From NCBI GenBank assembly GCA_003313425.1, contig NHZP01000042.1, positions 248,001 through 312,000 on the forward strand: a stretch of DNA of 64,000 nucleotides. The letters are read 5' to 3'. Made by a program: the position numbers and the translations under genes. The stretch comes from Pseudopyrenochaeta lycopersici. Lineage: Eukaryota; Ascomycota; Dothideomycetes; Pleosporales; Pseudopyrenochaetaceae. How positions within the stretch are numbered: the stretch's first letter is position 1; every line of letters starts with the position of its first letter. A model generated the notes under the pieces. The model made no database searches. It was not told the DNA's origin and saw nothing but the letters and a program-made list of their open reading frames with translations. Shown here piece by piece: positions 44,585 through 54,003 of the stretch.

Positions 44585-45985
44585 ATGCATGACTTTGACG
44601 GTGCGCGAAGCCCTTATGTGGGTACGAGCTCGACTTCCATGGACCTCGAACCTGTCGAGTTGGAGAGGACGCACACACAGAAACCTAACATTTCGCCGAT
44701 GAATCTATTTAAGGCGCTTATTCCAGCAACGATTCTGCTGCTTTCTGCTCTCTGGGTTAATTCATCTCATGTATGATACTGTTATATGACTGCATGGAAT
44801 TCTCTCAAGCTGTTACTAACCCCTTGCCAGCTCTATGGGCTCTTCCGGAACCAGGGCACATACATAAAGGGAGCTAAGGTTGCGCTAGCAGACTTTGATG
44901 GCGGTGACTTTGGAGAAGCACTGCATATAGCGGCAGCACAAAACAACCGGACTTTCGAATTTCCAACCTACATCAATGTTGATACATCAGAGTCGTCACC
45001 TGAGCAAGTTAGACAGGATGTCTTTGACGGGAAGTACTGGGCAGCCATTGTCGTAGAGCGAGGTGCGTCGACACGCTTCGAAGAGGCCTTGAATGGCACA
45101 GCGTCCTCCTACAATCCCACCAATGTGTATACATACTACCTTTTGACGGCGAGGTACTATGCACTCTACGCGGGAGGCATTCAGACATCAACGATCACCA
45201 CTGCATCCACTGCAGTAGCAATCTTTAGCGGCCAGTTTGCCGCTCGTCGCATTGCCAGTGGCAAATTCGCAAACACTACAACTGCGGCCAGCGCTCTTGC
45301 TGCTCCAGCACGAGCTGTCGAAGCCAACGCGGCCTCGCAGGACTTCATCAACATGGAAGACAAGGCTCTCATTAACACCATTGGTGCGGTATTTCCCGCC
45401 CTCATGCAATTCTTCTTCATCATGGCTTGCAACGGTATATGCAACGGTATGCACCTATACGCCGCTTACGACCTGAAGGCGCACATAATCGCTCGTTTGT
45501 TTTTGGGCATCATCTTCCCTTTGATCAGCAGTCTCTGCTCTGCAGGTTGGACGTTTGCATTCCGAGGTCCCTATCACATAGACGCCAAGATGTTCTTCGC
45601 CTACTGGGCCATTACCTGGGTGTACTGCATGATCAACTTCGATTTGCTAGACATCATCACTGGTTGCGTTCCTATGGGCTTCGTGCCCACTATCTTCCTG
45701 ACATGGATCGTTGCGAGTGTGACTGCAGCGCTGGGGTCTCCATTGATCCTCAATCATTGGTACCGTGTCAGCTACTTCTTTCCGAGTATGCACTGGTACC
45801 AGACAATCACCACAATCATGACGGAGGGTGGAGTTAACAAGCTGCATTATACGCTACCGACGCTCGCGGGATGGCTGACTGTAGTAAAAATTTTGAGTCC
45901 GTTGGCAACACGGCACAGAGTGGAGAAGGCGAAGGTGGTGTTTCGGTATTTCAACGAAAAAGATGCGTTGGATGCGCCGCACTGA
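44585..45985 (+). CDS. SNG1-like (DUF3533) membrane protein, two exons
   Basis: Exons 44585-44770 and 44831-45985 (intron 60 bp, GTATGA, CTAAC, CCAG) give 446 residues. One transmembrane helix near the N-terminus (ALIPATILLLSALWV) is followed by a large extracytosolic-type domain (GAKVALADFDGGDFGEALHI, then TYINVD), and five or six helices in the C-terminal half (FPALMQFFFIMACNGICNG, ARLFLGIIFPLISSLCSAGW, FFAYWAITWVYCMINFDLL, FVPTIFLTWIVASVTAALGS). This order is that of the fungal SNG1/nitrosoguanidine-resistance family, related to ABC-2-type permease parts and linked in yeast to drug resistance and lipid asymmetry. The frame is intact. Confidence 0.85.
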
Positions 45986-46820
45986 GTGCTAATCTTAGTG
46001 ATGCGAATGCCTTATTGCAACTTGGCGAGCATTGGATAGAGTATAGAACATTGTAATACGTCAAAACAATAGAACTAGTGACATAAGTTGTGTCCCCTTC
46101 CTTGTCGGAAGAGACTTTGGAACACTTAAAGAAATCAGGCGTTGGCACCTCAGCTATTGGGTGTTAGTAGTAGCATGGAGTAAGTGATTGCTCGATTGAG
46201 GTCTGACTCAGGGAGCCGGACTGATTACATAGTTCCCAGTCTTCTGATCACGTGACCGACTTCCAATACTCCCCCCTCGTTACCTCAGTACAAGACTTAG
46301 GCGGAGAGAGGTTCGTGGACAAATGGCCACGCCTTAGAATAGTCATGAGCTCGACGTTGGGTACAGTTGTTCTAATGTGGCTCGATTGTATGCGGGCGTC
46401 GCAGATTTGGGAATTTCGTAAAAGTGACTGTGCATATGATGAGCTTTCTAGTATCACAGTCTAGCTTGTAGTTAAGCTAATCTACAGTACAATTATCATC
46501 AGGTTACTGTGTTAAGCTTCTGTCCGGCAGCGTACCTAGCGCGCCCCCTACGTGCTTTAGCAAGGAAAGAGGTAACTTACATCTTCACATCCTGTAGCCA
46601 CTGCTTCCAGCACAGACCAGCCCAATCTTGCCTTGTATCTTCGTACATACTTCTAGCCTATCACCTTTCTGTCTAATCGTGCCCCAATACTATCCTGAGA
46701 GCAACTACCTTGAGAGCTTTTTAATCGGCAGGCAATTTCAAACTCAAACATGAGATTCAATTCTTCTGAATTTAACGCAACAGTTGTGTGTAATTCTAGA
46801 CCGTCCTGAACTCGGTCGGT
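45986..46820. other. intergenic between convergent genes, nothing recognised
   Basis: This lies between the 3' ends of the SNG1-like and NmrA-like genes. The 70-codon frames on both strands at 46250-46460 lack domains. Confidence 0.5.
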
Positions 46821-47895
46821 CTAAACAACCTCAAGGATTGTTTCCCAGTCCTGCGTTCGGCACCACTCCTCTACCGACATCAGGTGAACTTCCATCGCAC
46901 CAAGATCCTTGGGCTGTATCACACTCTTGTCGACCCTCCCGCCATCGTAACCAAATTCAATATACCACCCCATCATATCCGCAAAGTTCTGCCCTAGCTC
47001 AGGATCACTTATGTTGAAGCTCGGCTGTTCATCAAAGAAGTCGATGCCTTTGTCCAGCACATTGGCAAGTATCTTGGCAAAGTCCTGGAAAGTGAGCCAT
47101 GTATTACTGGCAATGACTCTTTTGCCAGCTGCCTCGCGGATAAGGGCGTGAACGATGGGGCCAGTATTGGCTTTCGCAGAGAACATGGGGAGAGATACTG
47201 TGCCGACGGATCCCAAAGACAGGGTGTTCTTTGCTTTGTCCTAGTCACAAGCTAGTATCATTTCTTATCATGCATAGGGGCTTGCATTGCTGACATACCA
47301 GCTTCGGACGATATGCACTCGCATCAGATTTGAGGTAATTCTCCAGGAAGAACCCCGCATAGAACACACTCGTCTTCTCCCAGAGCTCCGGATAGGTTGC
47401 TTTGCCATACTCTTCAGCAATAGCTTTGCCATCAAATTGGTGTACGTGTGAGTATTTTCCTCCACTGAGTTTTTCCGTGTTGGGCAAGCTAGAAAAGATA
47501 AATCTTTCCAGGGTCTTGACTCTGGCAGCAGCATCAATTATGTTCTTGTTCTGTTGGATTTCCTTCTCTTTGGCAAGAAGCATCGTGCTTTGACCGTTTA
47601 TAGAAGACTGCTGCTGCGCCATAAGGGTTCCGTAGAGAAGCCAGTAGTCCGTCACGCTGAAGATGGCAGATGCACCTTTGAATGCAGCGTCGAGTGACGC
47701 AGGTTCGTCATAGTTGCCTGCTACCATCTCAACTCCGCGTGTTGACAAGGAAGCGGCTTTCGGAGAGGCCACATCCCGAGTGACACCGCGAAGTGCATAT
47801 GGAGACGGCGTAAACGAAAGAAAGTGCGAAAGAACTGATCCTCCTTGGTTACCAGTGGCACCTAGCACGACGAGAGTGGGCTTTTTGGTAGACAT
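46821..47895 (-). CDS. NmrA-like NAD(P)-binding protein, two exons
   Basis: Exons 47299-47895 and 46821-47240 (intron 58 bp, GTATGT...ACTAG) encode 338 residues. The start MSTKKPTLVVLGATGNQGGS has the Rossmann GxxGxxG motif at residues 13-18, followed by VTRD at the end of strand 2, typical of NADP preference. SVTDYW, FIFSSLPNTEKLSGGKYSHV and the Lys of FDGKAIAEEY follow in NmrA order. Such proteins bind dinucleotides as redox sensors or act as atypical short-chain reductases; most lack a catalytic Tyr-Lys pair. The substrate or partner cannot be told. The frame is intact. Confidence 0.87.
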
Positions 47896-48230
47896 AGTGA
47901 ATATTTGACAAGATTTGAATAGTTGGCAGGCTTGATTTGATGTGTTGCTACTGGAAAGGAGTGAGGGTGTGGACGTTACATATCGTCACTCTGTGGACGG
48001 TAACGGACGAAGCCCGCATTGCGCAAATTGGTGCGAATGGAACCGGGCCAACAATTGCTCCGATGAAACAGAACATACAACTTAAGTGCATAACAAAGCA
48101 GATAACGGCTGCAGCTCAGGAAGCGGTGGAGTGGGGCGAGACAGATCATGTGGTTGAGGTACCTCGGCGCTATAACGAAATAGAGACAGATCGGGGCTTG
48201 CAAGATCCGATCGCCGACCTTTAACGTTAA
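47896..48230. other. NmrA-like gene promoter region, no other gene
   Basis: A 95-codon plus-strand frame lies here without a recognised domain. The right end borders a pogo-related fragment. Confidence 0.45.
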
Positions 48231-48234
48231 CGTG

Positions 48235-48771
48235 CCGAACCACCGAGTGCACGTCCCCACCGAATGCACGAAAATCAACATGCTGCGTACTACAAAAATG
48301 AGGTTTTTGAGCCACGTACAGGAGCTATTATCATAGGATTTTTTGTTGTCGCAATTATACTGTGCCCAATAACAGATTTAGAATTTTATTTCACGTAAGC
48401 ATCTTTTGGGGGAGCCGTATTGGTCGCCCGCGACGAGAAGTCGCCTGTACTGCTTCCTCTACTATAGGAGGTTCCTCATCAACAACAACAACTATAGAGG
48501 CTTTGCGCTGCTTGAGGCTTTGCCTCTTACCCTTTTTGGCAATCGTTATATCGTTTTGAAGTTGTTTCTCAAGCTCCCGGGCTGTCTTTTGCTCCTCGCG
48601 CGCGACGGCCTTAGTACTAGCGGTGATCTTGTTGGACTGGACTGGACTGGAGTTAGGGTTCGGATCTCTTGTTATGAGTACTCGAATACGTGGCATATGT
48701 GATGCAATTCTCAATAGACTTGCAATTATCTCTATTTTTTTTGAGTCGTCTCTTTTTCTTCTACAGAGCAC
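48235..48771 (-). pseudogene. C-terminal end of a second pogo-related transposase
   Basis: The frame 48391-48771 ends in KGKRQSLKQRKASIVVVVDE, then TSRRGRPIRLPQKML, which parallels QKGKRKASWPP...TTRLGRRVNLPERFE at the end of the intact pogo-like transposase. The sequence after the stop (AAAAATGAGG, then GAGCCAC and AGCTATTATCA at 48290-48340) is also shared with the 3' region of that element. The end carries CCACCGAGTGCACG followed by CCACCGAATGCACG, a duplicated motif like that in the other pogo termini. HTH and DDE_1 domains are absent. Confidence 0.65.
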
Positions 48772-48924
48772 AACCTAGTCTTTATATCTGCGGTCTCAAC
48801 TTCAGCTCTTCGGATTGGCCGACGGTCAATCCGATATTCTCGGTCTCACCGAAAGTCTATTATTTCGGTTTCTCCGATCAGATATCACCGTACTTTCTAG
48901 ACCTGTCAACAGGATCCAGTCCAG
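48772..48924. other. short spacer with a hairpin
   Basis: CGGATTG and CAATCCG flank GCCGACGGT around 48810-48836, giving a 7-bp stem. Repeated CTCGGTCT and TTTCGGTTTC phrases follow. No gene. Confidence 0.4.
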
Positions 48925-49111
48925 TGTCAGGGTTCGGCTGCGATCTGGTTCAGCAGCGATGCTCGAGTAACGAATAGCAATAGTATTAGCTTAGCTAGTG
49001 ACGAGACTAGATACAAGACGTAGCACGAAGAAGGAGAAAAGGGTTTCACGTCCGTGATCCCTTCAGGATCACAGTTCTGCGTTGATCCGCTCCGGATCGT
49101 CGTGTCCGTGC
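48925..49111 (-). repeat. truncated copy of the gypsy LTR
   Basis: 187 bp match the LTR at 13755-13966 with about two differences, in the same orientation, and stop after GTGTCCGTGC, lacking the last 25 bp up to TGACA. The low divergence suggests recent origin or no RIP on this stretch. Confidence 0.85.
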
Positions 49112-49223
49112 TACGAAGGAGCTCGTTTTTTTTGAGTTTTGGGCCCGTGCTTGCATCGCCCGCGAACATCAACATCGCGACTTCATAAAACTCAGCCTCT
49201 ATTTCTCTACCACCACCTTTAAA

Positions 49224-49691
49224 ATGAATATAATAAATCGTCGCAAGCCTTTTAAATATAAAAAGGATAAAGTTCTAAAGCTTCCTAAGACTTCTCGCAC
49301 AGAAATGCACCCTATAACACGCGCGTTTGTGGTAGGCGCGATTATCGCGTCGCGCGATAGCTATGCGTCAGCGACAGCTCTCTTAAATCGTATGTTACGC
49401 ACGCAGCTAGGCTTATCTACACTTATTTAACGTGTTAAAGTAAGAGTAAAAGAAGGAGGTCTTAATTTATAGGATCCTATTTTGTATAATAATAACCTTA
49501 GGCGTAGGCGAAGCAGCCTTTTACAGTAGTATTAGAAGGACGCTATTATTAATATTATTACATCCTTACGTAATAACTGCGAGAAAGAGAGCTAGTAAGC
49601 GATTAAGGATAGTAATTTTAGCAGTATTATACTACAAATAAGTATCTCTACTTTTAAAAATATTATGTACAAGGCTAGGTATTTAAGGAGG
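49224..49691 (+). pseudogene. mariner-like transposase N-terminus, heavily mutated
   Basis: After the ATG at 49224 the frame reads MNIINRRKPFKYKKDKVLKL, TEMHPITRAFVVGAI and then, past stops, RVKVRVKEGGLNL, DPILYNNNLR and NIITSLRNNCEKES, a helix-turn-helix start typical of a fungal Tc1/mariner transposase. Many TAG/TAA stand for Gln or Trp codons. It is cut at 49692 by the 5' LTR of a copia element; the rest was not found on the other side of that element. Confidence 0.6.
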
Positions 49692-49861
49692 TGTCAGATA
49701 CAAGCGAGGGTACGCGATACTGTATTGTAGTACAAAGCTCGGGTGTAACCACTTGGCACACACTCTCCATAAAAGGAGAAAATAGAGAACACAGAACAGA
49801 TCAACCACGTTCATCATCAAAATTCATCAAAGATAAAGCTAAATAGTCCTTGAATCTGACA
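49692..49861 (+). repeat. copia 5' LTR, 170 bp
   Basis: It starts TGTCAGATACAAGCGAGGG and ends AATCTGACA. An A-rich TATA-like stretch (CATAAAAGGAG) lies about 90 bp in, as expected for an LTR promoter. The following ACTAAGAGTCTC is in the primer-binding-site position. Confidence 0.8.
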
Positions 49862-50256
49862 ACTAAGAGTCTCACTGCCTCAACCTTGCGCTAGAGCAAT
49901 GGCGCAAGCAACAAACTGCGATTTCGATATTATCCTGACAGATTACATGACTTGGAAGCCTTGGTACGAGCAGCTGGAGACCAGATGCCTATCTCTTAAG
50001 GTCTGGCACCTCGTCGACCCTTCGAGCGATGCTGCGCCGAAGACAGAGCCGACCCCTCCGACCGAGCCAAACATCGAAATGTATGAGAAACGAGCGGCGA
50101 TCGGAGACCGACCTCCAGCGAACCCATCTGATTTAACGAATGGCGGACAAACCGCTTTTAAAACCGATGTTGATTACTATAAGACGCGACTTGACTCGTA
50201 CAAAGTCGCAGCAACAAACTATAAAGATGAAGATGCAAGGTTAGATAAGCTGTCGG

Positions 50257-53095
50257 CAGTGTATTAAACGGATGGCGCCGATTTGGATGATCCATCCAAA
50301 TATGGCTTTGGATGGCTGAATCCAGATGCATAATGGATTTGGCGATCCATCCATATGCGGTAGTGTGGCTTCAGCCATCGCCTCCTATTTCCTTAGTTAG
50401 CCAGCCCCTGATAACGATGAAGCTTCGAACGCACTGTTTCTCCCACCTATATCCAAAGCTTCATGATGTCTTCTTTTAAACCCAACTTTCAACGTTCTTT
50501 TGACTTCAGTAAGATAAACTTTGAGCCTCAAGAATCCCGTTAGTATCCAGATATGAAGGCAGCACGTGCCGGATATCGCGCCAAATATCCATCATTAACA
50601 TCATCGCCGGAACCGTCGTCACCATCAGATATCGGCGGCGCCTCCGTAATTGTCTCAGATGTAGCTTCGACGTTATCGGAGGTGTCAACTCTTACTACCG
50701 TTCCAACTTTCGACACAGATCTGAGTAAGAAAGTACAACTTGGCGAGCCGAATCAGTTCGAGCAATCAAAGTTCGACTATCGTGAAGTCGAGTGGGATAG
50801 ACTGCCTGGCCACACTATACCGCTTCAGCGATTGACGGGCGGCCTGCGTTCGTGGATATGGCAATTTGGCGTGCCAACTGAAGAGACGGAGACCGGATCA
50901 CGCTGGTGGCTTTGCATGAAATGTCACAAGGTAGATCCGGTGTTTCGAGCCCAGCACAATTACCATTACATGGTCGACAAAGGAAGCAGTAATGCATCTG
51001 ATCATCTTCACCAAGTCCACAGGCTTGGGTGGAACAAGAAGACAAAGTCGGTCGAGCAATATGCAGGCAAAGGCTTACTACCACTAGTAAGTCTTGATGC
51101 ATATAGATCGGCGGAGCAGGCTACCCTGAATGAGTTAGCAATCGCCTTCGACGAGGTGCATTTTCGGAAGCTACTCGCACGTTGGATTGTGTACGACAAT
51201 GTCTCCTTCCGACAGGTGGATAGTGAGGTCTTTCGCGACTTTATTACCTATCTCTCACCGCGCGCGGGTGTTGCCTTGCCTTGCGGTCGAACTGTGCGTA
51301 ACTGGATTATGCAGGGGTACCAAATTCACAAGGCTACTGTGAAAAACGCCTTGCACAATGCTATCAGCAAGATCCACATCGCCTTCGACTTATGGACCTC
51401 TGGTAATTGTCTCTCGCTGAACGGAGTCACGGCTCACTTTCTGGATGCCAACTTCAAGACGCAGTCGATTCTTCTATCGTCGCCGGAGCAGAGTGAGTCC
51501 CATTACGGTGTCGACATCGCAGACCAAGTTATCACGGTCATCGAGGACTTTAACATTGCAAGCAAGCTAGGATTCTTTGTGTTAGATAATGCCTTAAACA
51601 ATGACACGGCGATGGAAGCAATCGGAGCAAGATTCGGCTTCAAACCCAAGGAGCGACGTCTTCGTTGTGCTGGCCATATTATCAACCTGATTGCGCGCCA
51701 CCTTTTATTCGGATTTGACAAGAAACTTTTCGAATTCGAAGATGCGATTCCAGGAAACATGCGGGATGAATTGAAGCGCTGGAGGAGGACGGGACCGGTC
51801 GGCAAAGCTCATAACTTGATTGTCTGGACTTATTCAAGTCCATCGCGAAGGAATCGCTGGCATAATAAACAACGAGAATATTTTGAGCAGATAGTCGACA
51901 AAGACGAGTGGCATACAATAAAGATTCGCGAACTTCATAGGAGTAATGATACTCGCTGGAACAGTGTCTACGACGAGATTAAGACGCTGCTTCCTCTGCG
52001 CGCGCCGTTCGACGACTTCATCCAAAGTGAGCGCGAGGCTGCTTTAAAGAAGAAGACCAAGAAACATGACAACGATCCCGATGCGGCTCGCAATGCAATC
52101 ATACAGGATACACTGTCCGAGGAAGACTGGGCTATTCTTGCTCAGTATGCGAAGCTCCTCGAGCCATGCTGGGAGGCTACCATGGACCTTCAAGGCCGCC
52201 CGGGCGATGGGAAGACTTGTGGACTCTTTAATGTCATGCCAGACCTCGAGTGTATCGTCGAGCACCTTACCGAAGTGTACAACAATTACAAGGACGCGCC
52301 GGCAGCGGCTACCGAAGGTCAATGGCATTTTAGGACCCAGATCAAACTTGCGCTCGACAAGGCAGAAGAATATTACGCCAAACTTGACGACTCTCCCGCA
52401 TATCTTGCGGCAACAGTACTTCATCCGAGTTACACTTGGCGCTTCATTGAGCAGAGATGGGCTCGCAAGAAGTCTTGGGTTTTATCAGGCAAGAAGTCCG
52501 TCAAGTCGTTGTATGGGCTTCAATATAGGAAGCAAGTTGTATCGGAAGCTATCTCACCGCAGAAGCAACGTGAGCCGAACAAAGTCGTTGCTCATCGTCG
52601 GCAACATCTTGACAAGGTTCACTCGGATGCCCGCAAAGCTACTCCTCAGGATGAGTTCGAGCGGTTCTGCGATCAAGCAATTATTGATGTTAACGACTGC
52701 CCAATTCAATGGTGGCGTACGATCGGCTTAAAGGAATATCCTCATCTTGCGCAGATGGCGTTTGACATGCTATCTATCCCAGCAATGAGCGATGAACCTG
52801 AACGAGTCTTCAGCCATATGGGACTCATGGTAACGAAACGTCGTAATCATCTTGAGCAAGATATAATCCAAGCCGCGCAATGTCTCTACTCCTGGGATCG
52901 TGCCAGCATTATTGACATGATGGCGAGCGATCCAGCAATGTAACTAGTCGCAATCACGCTCTTCAGAGATCAAATATAGTTCGGTGGCTTCAGCCTCAAA
53001 GACCAATTTGGCTTAGATCCAGCGATTATCCAAAAGCCATCCAAGCCACCTAATGGATTTGGATCGGCTGGCCGATCCATCCATTTAACACACTG
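50257..53095 (+). mobile_element. hAT transposon, 2839 bp, perfect 8-bp duplication
   Basis: GCTGTCGG stands at 50249-50256 and 53096-53103. Imperfect inverted ends start CAGTGTATTAAACGGATGG and, at right, CAGTGTGTTAAATGGATGG. Subterminal regions contain many GGATGG/CCATCC and TTTGGAT motifs on both sides, likely transposase sites. It encodes a nearly intact transposase. Confidence 0.95.
50466..52943 (+). CDS. hAT transposase, open from residue 30 onward
   Basis: An upstream start at 50466 (MSSFKPNFQRSFDFSK...) is in frame but meets TAG at 50541-50543 (CAG or CGA would fit). Translation can restart at 50553 (MKAARAGYRAKYPSL), giving 796 residues. A BED-like finger is seen as WLCMKCHKVDP...HLHQVHRLG. 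The central RNase H-like fold has HIAFDLWTSGN with first Asp, FFVLDNALNNDTAM with second Asp, and CAGHIINLIARHLLFG. The C-terminal hAT dimerisation region is PIQWWRTIG...YPHLAQMAFDMLSIPAMSDE, then PERVFSHMG. Length is normal. This copy could be active, or was until recently. Confidence 0.9.
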
Positions 53096-54003
53096 GCTGT
53101 CGGTCTACATCCGAGCAACAGTCTCTGTCCACCTAAAGAAGACATGCTGCAGACCAAAGCTCTCAATCCGAGAATGGGTAGCTAGTCTAAAGAGCACTGT
53201 CGGCATCGACGATGAAGAAGAACAACTGCGCGCTCGGGATCGATACATTGCAGCCTTAAAGCCAATGAGACAACCAACGCATTGGGACAGCTGGCTGACT
53301 GAGTACGATCACGCAGCAACTATCGCAGAGACTGAAGAAATTGGAGAAGTTCAAAAACTCAATCATGTAATACAAGACTTCCTGAACGCAGTCAGCAAGG
53401 TCAGCCCTAGCTGGGTGCCATCATTCCAAGACCAAGGAAGACGCGAGCCAGGAATGAATCGAAAAGAAATGATGAAACGCTTCCGAGACCACATGAGCTT
53501 ATACTACCCAAAAGGGAGACAGCAGAAGGGCGCTTTTGCTGCAAGTGAAGCTTCATATCTCGCTGGCAGTGGTGAATCCACCCAGGACACGGACAGGGAC
53601 GCCTCTCTCGTGCCCGATAGCGCATCATCTGACCAACCTAAACAGGGGTCAAGGAGGAAGTCCTCGTCAAAAAAACGCACAGCTGGTCAATTGACCATAT
53701 CCAAGCAGTCCCAGAATCGGGATAAAGCAGCAGCTGGAGGCACAAAATGCCCTGCTTGTGGACTACGCCATCTTCTAGCCAACTGCCTCTATATTGATGA
53801 TGACAATGCCCCAGACTGGTTCAAGCCGAGGGAATCAATATCAGAGCTGGTAAAGCTACGCCTACAATACGATCCTGATGTACAGGAACAAGTAAGGGCA
53901 TTGAAAAGACAACGAACACAAACACCAAGCTTCAAGAACTCTCACACTCCTACGCCTGAGATATCTGCTGACTGACTTGAAGGTCGGAAGATTACAACAA
54001 TTA

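Larger units (their letters stand above)
49899..53975 (+). pseudogene. copia gag, interrupted by a hAT element
   Basis: The first part (49899-50256) starts MAQATNCDFDIILTDYMTWK; the second (53104-53975) starts right after the hAT right-hand duplication. Across the empty site (one copy of GCTGTCGG) the reading frame is continuous, 409 residues in all. The second part contains HWDSWLTEYDHAATIAE and, near the end, a zinc knuckle CPACGLRHLLANCL (C-x2-C-x3-H-x5-C). It ends with TGA at 53973-53975; the next codons are open in the same frame up to the pogo insertion at 54004. Apart from the insertion no damage is visible. Confidence 0.85.
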
